Shown one piece after another: positions 9,707 to 19,273 of a DNA stretch of 64,000 bases. Every line of letters starts with the position of its first letter. The stretch's first letter is position 1. Where the stretch lies: NCBI RefSeq assembly GCF_014653195.1, contig NZ_BNAH01000001.1, positions 329,323-393,322 on the forward strand, read 5' to 3'. Source of the DNA: Thalassotalea profundi. Lineage in GTDB: Bacteria; Pseudomonadota; Gammaproteobacteria; Enterobacterales; Alteromonadaceae. Made by a program: the position numbers and the translations under genes. Below the pieces are notes generated by a model. The model worked only from the letters and a program-made list of their open reading frames with translations, was not told where the DNA came from and did no database searches.

Positions 9707-10300
9707 ATGAAATCCAATATACTTATTACTTTAGTCTTAGCATCAACATTAAGTGCTTGTGCTAATATTCCAGATAAACTTGCTGTTGAAAAAACAACAA
9801 GGTTAATTCCTTTTGATTCAGCTAAAGCAGAGAAAGAGGCCAATATTGGTAACAGCGCTCGTTGGGGCGGAGTCATAGCAAAAGTTACCAATAATGCTAA
9901 AGACTCAATGTTAGAAGTAGTAAATTTTCCATTGACTTCTAGTGCTCGTCCAAAACAGCAAGATGAAACATTAGGTCGATTTCGCGTTTATTTTACTGGT
10001 TTACTTGATCCCGTTATTTACAAAGTAGGACGCAGTATTACGGCTGTAGGTACAATTAGTGCCCCAGAAGATGGAAAGATAGGTGAGCATGAATATCAGT
10101 ATCCTGTATTAAAAGCTGAATACGTACATTTATGGAAAAACATTCAAAAAGTAGATGTAAATGTCATTAATAGTGGTTATTGGAATTCACCTATGTATTG
10201 GAATCAACCTCGTCCTTATTATCAACGCCCAATAATCATAAGAAAAAGCCACTCACCACAAAAACAATCGACCAGTGTAAAAAAAAGCTCTAGCCATTAA
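9707..10300 (+). CDS. slp: Slp family outer-membrane lipoprotein
   Basis: Starvation-inducible lipoprotein family (E. coli Slp/YeaY). The signal peptide ends with a lipobox LSAC, giving lipidated Cys18. The body contains the RWGGVIAKV segment and the LGRFRVYFTGLLDP and VGTISAPEDGKIGEHEYQYPVL blocks typical of the family. The last 40 residues are Pro/Tyr/Ser/Lys-rich and probably flexible. It has a clear AGGTGTAAT ribosome-binding region before ATG 9707. In E. coli yeaY lies between tsaB and fadD, as here. The precise role is not established. Confidence 0.88.
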   Translation: MKSNILITLVLASTLSACANIPDKLAVEKTTRLIPFDSAKAEKEANIGNSARWGGVIAKVTNNAKDSMLEVVNFPLTSSARPKQQDETLGRFRVYFTGLLDPVIYKVGRSITAVGTISAPEDGKIGEHEYQYPVLKAEYVHLWKNIQKVDVNVINSGYWNSPMYWNQPRPYYQRPIIIRKSHSPQKQSTSVKKSSSH

Positions 10301-10318
10301 CACAGCCAAGTTTTTTCA

Positions 10319-11179
10319 ATGATACCCGAAGAGATTAGTTTTGATTTAGGAGAAATAACGCTGCGTGGAATGGCGTGGGGCAAGGAAAGTAATGAAATTA
10401 TACTTTGCTTACACGGCTGGTTAGATAACGCGGCGAGCTTTTTGCCGATAGCACCTTATTTTCAAGGTAAGCGAGTTATTGCTATAGACTGGCCAGGGCA
10501 TGGATTTTCTTCGCATCGAAGTCAAGATGCCCATTATCACTTTATTGATTATGTATATGATTTACTCAAGTTATTTGAATTAAATCAATGGCAGTCTATT
10601 GATATCATAGGACATTCAATGGGTGGGATGATTGCATCAGCGTTTACCGCTGCTTTTCCTGAGCGAGTAAATACACTTTCGTTAATAGATTCAATTGGAT
10701 TCATTAGTGCAAAAGAGCATGAAAGTACTCAACAATTACGTGATGGTATGTTGAGCAGACTTGCTATTTCCACTAAAAAGAAAGCGGTACATCCTTTACT
10801 TTCATCAGCTATTAAAGCAAGAGTTGCAGTGTCTGATTTAACTTATCAAGATGCAGAACTTATTGTGAAACGGGGAGTTATTAAGCACAGTGATGGTTAT
10901 ATTTGGAGTTCAGATAATCGATTACGAATGACATCACCTTATCGCCTAACTTTGTCACAAGCCGAGCAATATATTCGAGATATTAGTAGGCCTGTACTTC
11001 TTGTTTATGGTGATAAAGGCTTGGATATGGTGACATTAGGTATTAAGAATTTTGGACCTTTGTTTAAATCATTATTAATGAAAAAACTATCAGGAGGGCA
11101 TCATCTTCATATGGAAATTCCCGAATTAGTAGCAAAAGAAGTTTTATCTTTCATTAACGAAAATTCGTGTAATAATTAA
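10319..11179 (+). CDS. Alpha/beta hydrolase (MhpC-like)
   Basis: Alpha/beta-fold hydrolase of 286 residues. The oxyanion motif HGW is at 32-34, the nucleophile elbow GHSMGG puts the serine at residue 100, and the C-terminal part has VYGDKGLD (acid region) and GGHHLHME (catalytic histidine region). It starts 18 bases after slp and is followed 144 bases later by fadD, so it may act on an ester or thioester related to fatty-acid handling, but the substrate cannot be told from sequence. Confidence 0.85.
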   Translation: MIPEEISFDLGEITLRGMAWGKESNEIILCLHGWLDNAASFLPIAPYFQGKRVIAIDWPGHGFSSHRSQDAHYHFIDYVYDLLKLFELNQWQSIDIIGHSMGGMIASAFTAAFPERVNTLSLIDSIGFISAKEHESTQQLRDGMLSRLAISTKKKAVHPLLSSAIKARVAVSDLTYQDAELIVKRGVIKHSDGYIWSSDNRLRMTSPYRLTLSQAEQYIRDISRPVLLVYGDKGLDMVTLGIKNFGPLFKSLLMKKLSGGHHLHMEIPELVAKEVLSFINENSCNN

Positions 11180-11322
11180 TCAATAACACGTTATTTTGAG
11201 TAAAACTATAGACATTGGACCTGTATTCAAGTAAAACGAAATTCAAACGAGTGTTTTAAATTTTAGCTGTCACTAAAACAATATAAAAAGCTAAAATTAG
11301 TCTGAAACTAGAGGAGAGAGAC

Positions 11323-12978
11323 GTGCAAAAAATTTGGTTGGAAAAAAGCTATCCCCCAGGTGTTCCTTTTGAGATAGATCCTGATAAATATTCTTCTTTA
11401 GTAGAAATGTTTGATAAATATGTAGGAATTTATGCTGATCGTACCGCATTTATTAATATGGGCGCGGAAATTACCTATGGCGAATTAGAGCAGCAATCTA
11501 AAGCCTTTGCTGCTTATTTGCAACAAGAGCTAGGGTTAGTTAAAGGTGATAAATTTGCAATTATGGTACCGAACTGTTTGCAATATCCTATTGCGTTATT
11601 TGGTGCGCTTTTAGCGGGTTTAACCGTCGTTAATGTCAATCCACTATACACTGCTAGAGAATTAGAGCACCAGTTAAAAGATTCGGGCGCGAAATCAATG
11701 ATGATTGTTGAAAACTTCGCTCATACCTTAGCTGAAGTGATAGATAAAACTCCGGTTGAAAAAGTTATTTTAACGTCTTTAGGGGATCGACTTGGTTTTC
11801 CTAAAGCTCAGTTAGTTAACTTTGTTGTTAAACATATTAAAAAAATGGTACCAAAGTTTACACTTAACAATACAGTAAAGTTTAATCAAGTCATTAGCAT
11901 AGGTTCACAGCTACCTTATACCCCAGTTCTGCTTCAAGGAAGTGATCTGGCTTTTTTACAATATACAGGTGGTACAACAGGTGTTTCTAAAGGTGCGATG
12001 CTTACTCATCGCAATATGATTGCTAACTTAGAGCAAGCGAAAGCGGCAATTAAACCAATGCTAGACGAAGGCAAAGAGCTTGTAGTAACGGCATTGCCTC
12101 TTTACCATATATTTGCTTTAACAGCTAATTGTTTGACTTTTATTACGTTAGGCGGCACTAATTTGTTGATCACTAATCCTCGCGATATGCCTGGATTTAT
12201 TAAAGAATTATCAAAATACAAATTTACCGCTATAACCGGTGTTAACACACTGTTCAATGGTTTACTTAATACATCGGGTTTTTCAGAATTAGACTTTAGT
12301 ACATTAAAGCTTTCGTTAGGTGGTGGTATGGCTGTGCAGCGCCCCGTAGCTGAAAGGTGGGAATCTGTGACTAAGACCCGTTTGCTTGAAGGTTATGGTC
12401 TTACTGAATGTGCGCCTTTAGTTACGTTATGCCCATACAATCAAGAACATTACAGTGGTAGTATTGGATTGCCGGCATCATCAACTGATATTCGTATTGT
12501 AGATGATGAAGGCAATGATGTTTCTCAAGGTGAAGCCGGGGAAATGTTAGTTAAAGGCCCACAAGTCATGTCTGGCTATTATAATCGCCCAGATGCTACT
12601 GACGAAGTCTTAACTGATGGTTGGTTAGCTACGGGTGATATTGCTGAAATGGATGAAAATGGTTTTTTCCGTATCGTCGATCGTAAAAAAGACATGATCA
12701 TTGTTTCTGGCTTTAATGTTTTTCCTAATGAGATAGAGGAAATTGCTGTTGGTCATCCTTCAATTATCGAAGCGGCTGCAATTGGGGTTCCTCATGAAAT
12801 TAGTGGCGAAGAAGTAAAACTTTTTGTTGTAGCTAAAGAACCGAAACCGACAAAAGATGAAATTATAGCGCATTGTAAATTAGGTTTAACGAATTATAAG
12901 GTGCCTAAAATTATTGAATTTCGTGATGAATTACCTAAAACCAATGTGGGTAAAATACTCAGGAGAGAATTACGTTAA
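11323..12978 (+). CDS. fadD: Long-chain-fatty-acid-CoA ligase
   Basis: ATP-dependent activation of long-chain fatty acids at the inner membrane, the entry to beta-oxidation. GTG start at 11323 with GAGGAG just upstream. Of 551 residues, the AMP-binding P-loop [11 protein letters not shown] lies near 213-223. GYGLTECAP, the TGD motif and [14 protein letters not shown] follow, and the C-terminal [10 protein letters not shown] carries the adenylation lysine. Length and motifs match E. coli FadD, and the genomic position downstream of tsaB-slp agrees. Confidence 0.94.
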   Translation: MQKIWLEKSYPPGVPFEIDPDKYSSLVEMFDKYVGIYADRTAFINMGAEITYGELEQQSKAFAAYLQQELGLVKGDKFAIMVPNCLQYPIALFGALLAGLTVVNVNPLYTARELEHQLKDSGAKSMMIVENFAHTLAEVIDKTPVEKVILTSLGDRLGFPKAQLVNFVVKHIKKMVPKFTLNNTVKFNQVISIGSQLPYTPVLLQGSDLAFLQYTGGTTGVSKGAMLTHRNMIANLEQAKAAIKPMLDEGKELVVTALPLYHIFALTANCLTFITLGGTNLLITNPRDMPGFIKELSKYKFTAITGVNTLFNGLLNTSGFSELDFSTLKLSLGGGMAVQRPVAERWESVTKTRLLEGYGLTECAPLVTLCPYNQEHYSGSIGLPASSTDIRIVDDEGNDVSQGEAGEMLVKGPQVMSGYYNRPDATDEVLTDGWLATGDIAEMDENGFFRIVDRKKDMIIVSGFNVFPNEIEEIAVGHPSIIEAAAIGVPHEISGEEVKLFVVAKEPKPTKDEIIAHCKLGLTNYKVPKIIEFRDELPKTNVGKILRRELR

Positions 12979-12982
12979 TTTT

Positions 12983-13008
12983 AAAATGCCGACAAATGTC
13001 GGCATTTT
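12983..13008. terminator. Bidirectional intrinsic terminator
   Basis: A perfect 12-base-pair palindrome (AAAATGCCGACA, two-base loop, complement) with A/T tails on both sides. It sits between the convergent fadD and SDR genes and can serve both. Confidence 0.9.
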
Positions 13009-13029
13009 TATTAGCAGAATAGTATTTTT

Positions 13030-13767
13030 TTATTGGGCGTTAAGCACTTCACCATTCACATGAAGGCTATCGTTAGCCATTAAATACACATAAAGTGGCA
13101 TAATTTCTTCCGGTGTAGGTAAATTTTTCGACTCTTCTGCTGGATAGGCACTTGCACGCATTTTAGTACGAGTAGCCCCTGGATTAATGGCATTGGTTCT
13201 TATCGGGGAGTTCTCATATTCGTCTGCTATGACTTGCATCATACCTTCTATGGCAAATTTAGAAACACTATAAGGGCCCCAGAAAGCTCTACCTTTATGG
13301 CCAACAGTTGATGTAGTAAATATAAGTGAAGCGTTCTTTGATTTAGAAAGAGTGGGTATCAATGCTTGTGCTAATAAAAACTGGGAAGTGCAGTTAACTT
13401 GCATTACATCTTGCCAAATTTGTTCGTGAATTTGGCTAAATGGTGTTAATTCTCCTAACATAGAGGCATTTAATAAAGCTCCGTCAAGTTGTCCAAATTG
13501 ATCCGCAATAGTTGCAGACATATCAATATAATTTTGTTTACTTGCACCTTTTAAATCTAGTGGGATAATTGCTGGTTCTGGACTACCTTGTGCTACAATT
13601 TCATCATAAACTGTTTCTAATTTTTTAACTGTTTTACCCAGTAAAATAACCGTTGCACCAAGTTTGGCATAGGTTAGTGCTGCAACACGGCCGATACCAT
13701 CGCCAGCGCCAGTGACTAAAATAGTTTTTTGAGCTAAACAGTTTGTCGAAATTGAATAATTAAACAT
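13030..13767 (-). CDS. yciK: YciK-like short-chain dehydrogenase/reductase
   Basis: NAD(P)-dependent SDR of unknown physiological substrate. The nucleotide-binding TGAGDGIGR motif is near residues 20-28. NAS (near 101) and the catalytic YSVSK (Tyr and Lys) follow, with the INPGATRTKMR segment after them. At 245 residues the length and the C-terminal PEEIMPLYVYLMA block resemble E. coli YciK. It is monocistronic and shares a terminator with fadD. Confidence 0.82.
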   Translation of the reverse strand: MFNYSISTNCLAQKTILVTGAGDGIGRVAALTYAKLGATVILLGKTVKKLETVYDEIVAQGSPEPAIIPLDLKGASKQNYIDMSATIADQFGQLDGALLNASMLGELTPFSQIHEQIWQDVMQVNCTSQFLLAQALIPTLSKSKNASLIFTTSTVGHKGRAFWGPYSVSKFAIEGMMQVIADEYENSPIRTNAINPGATRTKMRASAYPAEESKNLPTPEEIMPLYVYLMANDSLHVNGEVLNAQ

Positions 13768-14018
13768 AATATATTTAAGTGTTTATAATGAATTAAGTGA
13801 TAATTAATTTTACTCTGACTACGTCATATAAACGAGTAAAAGTTGCTTTTGTTAAGAAAAAAGTGCTTTAGAAGCAAAAAAGAGTAGCGAAATAAATATT
13901 CTTAGGTTAAGTTTAACTGGTCCAACTTGTTTAGCTAAATTGCCAATTATTTAAAATTACACTAAAAGCAGCTAAAGAAGAAAAAAATGAACAACAGACA
14001 CATCTATGGGGAGATATG

Positions 14019-16463
14019 ATGAAAAAGCTAATGCTTGGTTTGGTTATCGCTAGCAGCTTAGGATTAACTGCATGTGAAAACGAAACTGTAAAAGATGTAC
14101 AAGAAAATGTAGCAACTGAAGAGCCTGTATTTACAGCCTTTTCTAGGGTTGTTTTTGACCCAACAGCAGGTGATGTATCTGTACCTAATGATTTATTATT
14201 TCAAGGGTCGACAGACGGTACATTAAACTTACCTGTAACCGATCCTACTGACGAATCTGACCCTTATGTTGCGTTAAGCGCCTTAGATGGTTGGTCAACA
14301 GTGAACCCATTTGTATTAGATATTGATTTTCCACAAGGGCGCTCTCTTGATGGAAATTCTGTATTTAGCCCTAGCTCTGTTCGTATATTTGAAGCAATTA
14401 TGGGTGGTGATACATCAGATGCAGACTGTGCAAGTATTGAAAGTGGATTAGCTTGTAAAATCGTGGGAGAGTTAACATACACTGAAGACTTTATTACGCA
14501 AAAATCAGGTAATAGTATTGCAGTTGTTCCTTTAAAACCACTCAAGGGTAAAACAACCTATTTAGTTGCTTTAACAGACAACTTATTGGATAGCACAGGT
14601 AAAGCAATTGCTGGTTCTTCAACTTATGAGTTGGTGTCACAGGATATTAATACACAACCGTTGGCAACAGAATCCCAATTAGGTTTACAAGCAATTATTA
14701 ATAGCTTTGAAACAGCTGTATCTTCTGCGGGTGTTGAAAAAGAATCAATAATTTATTCATTTGCATTAACCACACAATCAACGACTGATGTGTTATTTAC
14801 TAACAAGGCGTTAATGGCGGCTAATGTTCAACAAGGTGTTTATCCAAGTATTTCTGTAAGTGATACCGGAGCGTCTGTAGCGGATATTTTAGCTGGACAA
14901 ATACCAAATGAGTTAGTTCCGTTATATTCTGCAGCTAACTTTATGCAAGGTTCAATAACACTACCTTATTATCTTGGTGTACCAAGTGCGAGTAACCCAA
15001 CAGCACCAGTTAATCAATGGTGGACAAGTTTATGTGACTCAGCTGCAATGTTAGCGGGCCTAGCGGCTCAAAATCCAGCGGCTATTCCAGCTGATGCTAT
15101 TAGCGAAACAGATGCACAATGTATGGCTATCTCACAAGCTAACGGTTTGCCGGCACCAGGTTTACGTGATTTGGGTATAGATAAAGAACGTAACCTAACG
15201 AAATACAGCCCAGTAGCAAAACCAACTGCGATGATGCCGCTTGCTGTACAAGTAACAACACCAGATTTAGCTGTTGTTAATGCTATTCGCGCACAAATGT
15301 CGGTTGATCCTGAAGTTGATCTTCCTCCAATTAGTGAGCCTGCTGATGGCTGGCCAGTGGTTATTTTACAACATGGCATTACTTCGAAAAAAGAAGATAT
15401 GTTACCTATGACAGGTATTTTATCGGTGTATGGTTTTGCAACGGTAGCGATAAACCATCCTTTACATGGTGATCCTTCTTTAGGTGGCCGAGGCTGGGAT
15501 TTAAATGAAGATGGTATTGATGAAATTAATGCTTCAACAGTTTCTGCTACGCATTATATGAACTTGGCTAGTTTATTAACGACACGTGATAACCTTCGCC
15601 AAAGTGTATCTGATATGGTGGGATTACGTTTTGGCTTAAATTTCTTATCGGGAAGCGATGTTTTTGGCGCACCAATTAACGTTGATTCAACTAATGTTCA
15701 CTTTTTAGGCCATTCACTAGGGGCTATTACAGGGATTAATTTTATGGCGATTGCCAATACGCCATTAAATCCAGCGATAGATCCAATGTTTAAAGTGACG
15801 ACTAACTCTTTAGCTATGCCAGGAGTGATGGTTGCTAACTTCTTGATGGAGTCAGGTGCGTTTGGTGATGTTATTAAAGCGAATTTAACTTATGCACAAT
15901 CAGCTGATTTTAAAGCTTATGTTGATACTCTTTATCCGTCAGGTGCGAGTGAAACTGAACTAGTTACCACCTATCAAGGTTTTTACGCGAGTTTAACGCC
16001 TAGCCAACAAGGTACTCTTGATGGTACGTTCCAACAATTTGCTTTTGCTGCACAAACAGTAACTGACTCAGGTGATCCTATAAATTATGCTACTACTCTT
16101 GCAGCTACGCAAACACCAACTCATGTGATAGAAGTTGTGGGTAACGGGGCTGATAATTTATCAGACCAAGTTATTCCTAATACGGTGTCATCAGCACCAT
16201 TAGGTGGTACTGAAGGTGCTATCGCATTATTAGGTTTGCCTCCAGTAGGAATGACTACGCAAAATACTGATGGTGTATCAGGTGCGGTTAGATTTACCGC
16301 AGGACATCATGGCTCTATTCTTACTCCTGGAGTGAGAGCAGAAGCACCAGATGCCGCGATGAATGCCAAAGCAACCCAAGAAATGCAATCTCAAGTTGCG
16401 AATTTCTTTGGGAGTAATGGCACAGCGATTGTCGTAAGTGATACTGATGTAGTGATGCAATAA
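14019..16463 (+). CDS. VolA/Pla-1 family lipase lipoprotein
   Basis: Predicted surface or periplasmic lipase of the Pla-1/VolA family. Two ATGs lie at 14016 and 14019; GGGGAG at 14008-14013 is better spaced for the second. The signal peptide ends in the lipobox LTAC. The N-terminal half contains Ig-like bacterial sequence (ADVSVPNDLLF-type openings are usual in the family). The C-terminal half has an alpha/beta-hydrolase core, with QHGIT as oxyanion region and nucleophile elbow GHSLG (Ser near residue 567). A late GHHGS segment may carry the catalytic histidine. It ends at a strong terminator and is monocistronic. Confidence 0.85.
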   Translation: MKKLMLGLVIASSLGLTACENETVKDVQENVATEEPVFTAFSRVVFDPTAGDVSVPNDLLFQGSTDGTLNLPVTDPTDESDPYVALSALDGWSTVNPFVLDIDFPQGRSLDGNSVFSPSSVRIFEAIMGGDTSDADCASIESGLACKIVGELTYTEDFITQKSGNSIAVVPLKPLKGKTTYLVALTDNLLDSTGKAIAGSSTYELVSQDINTQPLATESQLGLQAIINSFETAVSSAGVEKESIIYSFALTTQSTTDVLFTNKALMAANVQQGVYPSISVSDTGASVADILAGQIPNELVPLYSAANFMQGSITLPYYLGVPSASNPTAPVNQWWTSLCDSAAMLAGLAAQNPAAIPADAISETDAQCMAISQANGLPAPGLRDLGIDKERNLTKYSPVAKPTAMMPLAVQVTTPDLAVVNAIRAQMSVDPEVDLPPISEPADGWPVVILQHGITSKKEDMLPMTGILSVYGFATVAINHPLHGDPSLGGRGWDLNEDGIDEINASTVSATHYMNLASLLTTRDNLRQSVSDMVGLRFGLNFLSGSDVFGAPINVDSTNVHFLGHSLGAITGINFMAIANTPLNPAIDPMFKVTTNSLAMPGVMVANFLMESGAFGDVIKANLTYAQSADFKAYVDTLYPSGASETELVTTYQGFYASLTPSQQGTLDGTFQQFAFAAQTVTDSGDPINYATTLAATQTPTHVIEVVGNGADNLSDQVIPNTVSSAPLGGTEGAIALLGLPPVGMTTQNTDGVSGAVRFTAGHHGSILTPGVRAEAPDAAMNAKATQEMQSQVANFFGSNGTAIVVSDTDVVMQ

Positions 16464-16486
16464 CTTTAATTAATGTGTTAATTTTT

Positions 16487-16513
16487 AAGCCCTCAATTTG
16501 AGGGCTTTTTTAT
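16487..16513 (+). terminator. Intrinsic terminator after the lipase gene
   Basis: AAGCCCTCAA and its complement form a tight hairpin followed by TTTTTTATTTT, 24 bases after the lipase stop codon. Confidence 0.9.
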
Positions 16514-16658
16514 TTTCTGAAGAATAATGATAATCTGATGATAGGTAGCTCTTGTTTCATTGAACTTTAGATTAAGAAATTAATCCCCATATAATTAAAA
16601 GGTTATTGAGCATCAGTATGAACAATTAACATTAGATGTGTTTTTTAGGAGAAAACTA

Positions 16659-17705
16659 TTGGAATTTTTGTATGAATATGGATTGTTTTTGGCAAAAGCA
16701 ATCACGTTTGTAATCGCGTTCGGTGCGATTGTTGTCATTATTGCTTCGTCAGCAATGAAACAAGGCCATAAGAAAGGTCATTTAGAAATTACCGACTTAT
16801 CTGAACATTATAAGGAAGTTGAAGAGGAAGTTATTCATCACCTTCTTACAAAAGAGCAATTAAAAGATAAAGAAAAGCGTGATAAAAAAGCAGCCAAAGA
16901 GCAAGCTAAAGCAGATAAAGCTTCAGTTAAAGATGAGAGTTCTGAAACTCAGCAAGCTCGTACTTTTGTGGTAGATTTTAAAGGCAGCATTGATGCAAAA
17001 GAAGTGACGTCATTGCGTGAAGAAATAACGGCTATTTTAATGGTAGCCAATGAAAAAGATGAAGTGTTTGTGCGCCTTGAAACTGGCGGTGGCATGGTTC
17101 ATGGTTATGGCTTAGCATCATCGCAGTTAGATCGCATTAGACAAGCAAACATACCTTTAACAGTAGCCGTTGATAAAGTTGCAGCAAGTGGAGGCTATAT
17201 GATGGCTTGTGTTGCTAATAAAATTGTTTCTGCTCCTTTCGCGATATTAGGATCAATTGGTGTTATCGCTCAAGTACCAAATTTTAATAAAATTTTAAAG
17301 AAAAATGATATTGAATTTGAACAAATTACTGCAGGTGAATTTAAACGTACGTTAACTATGTTTGGTGAAAACACAGAGAAAGGTCGTGAAAAGTTTTCAC
17401 AAGAAATTGAAGATACTCATCAATTATTTAAAGACTTTGTTGCCGAACATCGTCCGAGTTTAGATATTGCCAAAGTCGCTACAGGTGAGACATGGTTTGG
17501 GAGTAAAGCTAAAGTAATGGGCTTAGTAGATGAAATAATAACAAGTGATGATTATTTGTTTAAGGCAAGTAAAAGTAGCAAAGTTGTTGGAGTTAAGTTT
17601 GCTACTAAGAAAGGCTTGGCTGAGAAACTCTCTAAAGCAGCTTCTATGTCAGCAGAAAGTTTCATTAGTAAAATTTGGCAAAACAACCGTATATTTCCGA
17701 GTTAA
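16659..17705 (+). CDS. sohB: Inner-membrane serine protease SohB (S49 family)
   Basis: Signal-peptide-peptidase-A-like protease with a single N-terminal membrane anchor. The start chosen is TTG at 16659, because AGGAG lies seven bases upstream and the resulting N-terminus (EFLYEYGLFLAKAITF) matches E. coli SohB; the ATG at 16638 has no such support. Of 348 residues, 8-30 form the anchor and 65-95 a Lys-rich linker. The catalytic dyad is Ser177 in AASGGY and Lys229 in GEFKRT, and the GGGMVHGYG segment is conserved. It is monocistronic and ends at a perfect hairpin. Confidence 0.94.
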   Translation: MEFLYEYGLFLAKAITFVIAFGAIVVIIASSAMKQGHKKGHLEITDLSEHYKEVEEEVIHHLLTKEQLKDKEKRDKKAAKEQAKADKASVKDESSETQQARTFVVDFKGSIDAKEVTSLREEITAILMVANEKDEVFVRLETGGGMVHGYGLASSQLDRIRQANIPLTVAVDKVAASGGYMMACVANKIVSAPFAILGSIGVIAQVPNFNKILKKNDIEFEQITAGEFKRTLTMFGENTEKGREKFSQEIEDTHQLFKDFVAEHRPSLDIAKVATGETWFGSKAKVMGLVDEIITSDDYLFKASKSSKVVGVKFATKKGLAEKLSKAASMSAESFISKIWQNNRIFPS

Positions 17706-17719
17706 GCGAATTAGGATTT

Positions 17720-17752
17720 AGAATCTAGGTTGTCGAACCTAGATTCTATTTT
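17720..17752. terminator. Bidirectional intrinsic terminator
   Basis: Twelve-base-pair perfect stem AGAATCTAGGTT with a four-base loop (17720-17747), followed by ATTTTT on the plus strand. It serves sohB and the convergent symporter gene. Confidence 0.85.
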
Positions 17753-17758
17753 TCTATT

Positions 17759-19102
17759 CTATTTATTATCACCTAAATGATGAAAATCAATATCTTCGAT
17801 CTTTTTACCTGCATCCGGATTATCGAAAATAGTTTGATCGAATTGCTTCTCAGATTTTCCAACGATTAACGTCACCATGCTATCACCTGTGACATTGACT
17901 GAAGTTCGTGTCATATCTAATAAACGGTCAACACCAATGATCAAACCAATACCTTCAACAGGTAAGCCTACTTGATCAAGTACCATTGCTAACATAATTA
18001 ACCCCACACCTGGAACACCAGCAGTACCGATAGAAGCTAAAGTAGCTGTTAGTATAACCATCAACATATCAGATAGGCTTAAATCGACATTAAATACCTG
18101 TGCGATAAATACAGTAGCTACTCCTTGCATAATAGCCGTGCCGTCCATGTTAATAGTTGCACCTAAAGGCACGGTAAAAGAGGCAATAGAGTTTTTAACG
18201 CCCATTTTCTTAGTCACCGTTTCCATTGTTACAGGTATAGTCGCGTTACTGCTTGATGTTGAAAAACCAAACAATATTGCATCACGCATCTTTTTAAGAA
18301 ATATGAGTGGATTTAATCCACTTAATAACTTGAGTATGACAGAGTAAGTTACAGTGCCATGAATTATTAATGCGAAGAACACCACGAAGAAATAACTGAT
18401 TAAGTTGCCAAATGCACTTAACGATAAGTCTGTGAATAGTTTTGCTAACAAACAGAATACACCATAAGGTGCTATATTCATTAAAATAGTGACCAAGCGC
18501 ATTACTACTTCATTTAAATCATCAAATAAACTGGAAATACGTTCACCTGCCTTTCCAGATAAAGCAATAGCAATACCAAATAATAATGCGAAAATAATCA
18601 CTTGTAACATATTGCCTTGGGCAAAAGCTGCAAAAGGGTTACTCGGAAACATTTGTATGAATACTTGTGCTAAAGAAGGGGCTTCTCGTCCTGTAAAACT
18701 AGTGCTTGTTGTCATATTAACCCCTTCGCCAGGGTTAATTAAAAAGGCTAGCCCCATAGCAAAGCTAATGGCGATTGCTGTAGTCACTAAGTATAAAGCG
18801 ATAGCTTTACCACCAATACGACCTAACTTTGAGGTGTCTTTTAGCGATGTAGTGCCACAAATTAACGAAACAAATACTAATGGGACGACAAGCATTTTTA
18901 AACTTGCTACAAATATTTGGCCTACAACTTCAAACACACCATCTACAACGAATGAGCGTGTTGAAAAATCAAAAAAGCCTAATGGAATGATAAAATCAGA
19001 ACCATTAGGCATTAGTTGCTGTAAACCCGCGCCGACTAAAATACCTGCAATCATTCCGATTACTATGCGTTGCGTTAAGCTTAATTTTGTTTTATCTGTC
19101 AT
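17759..19102 (-). CDS. Dicarboxylate/amino acid:cation symporter (DAACS family)
   Basis: Inner-membrane Na+- or H+-coupled transporter for glutamate, aspartate or C4-dicarboxylates. The 447 residues show the family pattern. Hydrophobic helices are followed by a serine-rich hairpin (FGFSTSSSNATIPVT), the NMDGTAI motif in TM7, a second hairpin with GIGTAGVPG-like residues (SIGTAGVPG), and VDRLLDMTRTSVNVTGD in TM8, which carries substrate-binding Asp, Arg and Asn residues. The gene is divergent from the Ig-repeat lipoprotein. The exact substrate is not determinable. Confidence 0.91.
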   Translation of the reverse strand: MTDKTKLSLTQRIVIGMIAGILVGAGLQQLMPNGSDFIIPLGFFDFSTRSFVVDGVFEVVGQIFVASLKMLVVPLVFVSLICGTTSLKDTSKLGRIGGKAIALYLVTTAIAISFAMGLAFLINPGEGVNMTTSTSFTGREAPSLAQVFIQMFPSNPFAAFAQGNMLQVIIFALLFGIAIALSGKAGERISSLFDDLNEVVMRLVTILMNIAPYGVFCLLAKLFTDLSLSAFGNLISYFFVVFFALIIHGTVTYSVILKLLSGLNPLIFLKKMRDAILFGFSTSSSNATIPVTMETVTKKMGVKNSIASFTVPLGATINMDGTAIMQGVATVFIAQVFNVDLSLSDMLMVILTATLASIGTAGVPGVGLIMLAMVLDQVGLPVEGIGLIIGVDRLLDMTRTSVNVTGDSMVTLIVGKSEKQFDQTIFDNPDAGKKIEDIDFHHLGDNK

Positions 19103-19273
19103 ATTATTTTTATAAGAATGTGAAATGAATGTGATAAACCCTAGATTAACAGCTATTTTGTTGATTAAAAACCTAATGATTAACGGTTTTTTGCATTTGT
19201 TAGTGACCTTTTGGTTTTTTTTCGGTTAAGATGAGTTAGAAGTTAATAATAATACGATCAGGGAGATGCTTCT

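Noticed and set aside
16638..16658. ATG start for sohB
   Set aside because: No ribosome-binding site; the TTG at 16659 has AGGAG and gives the N-terminus seen in E. coli SohB.
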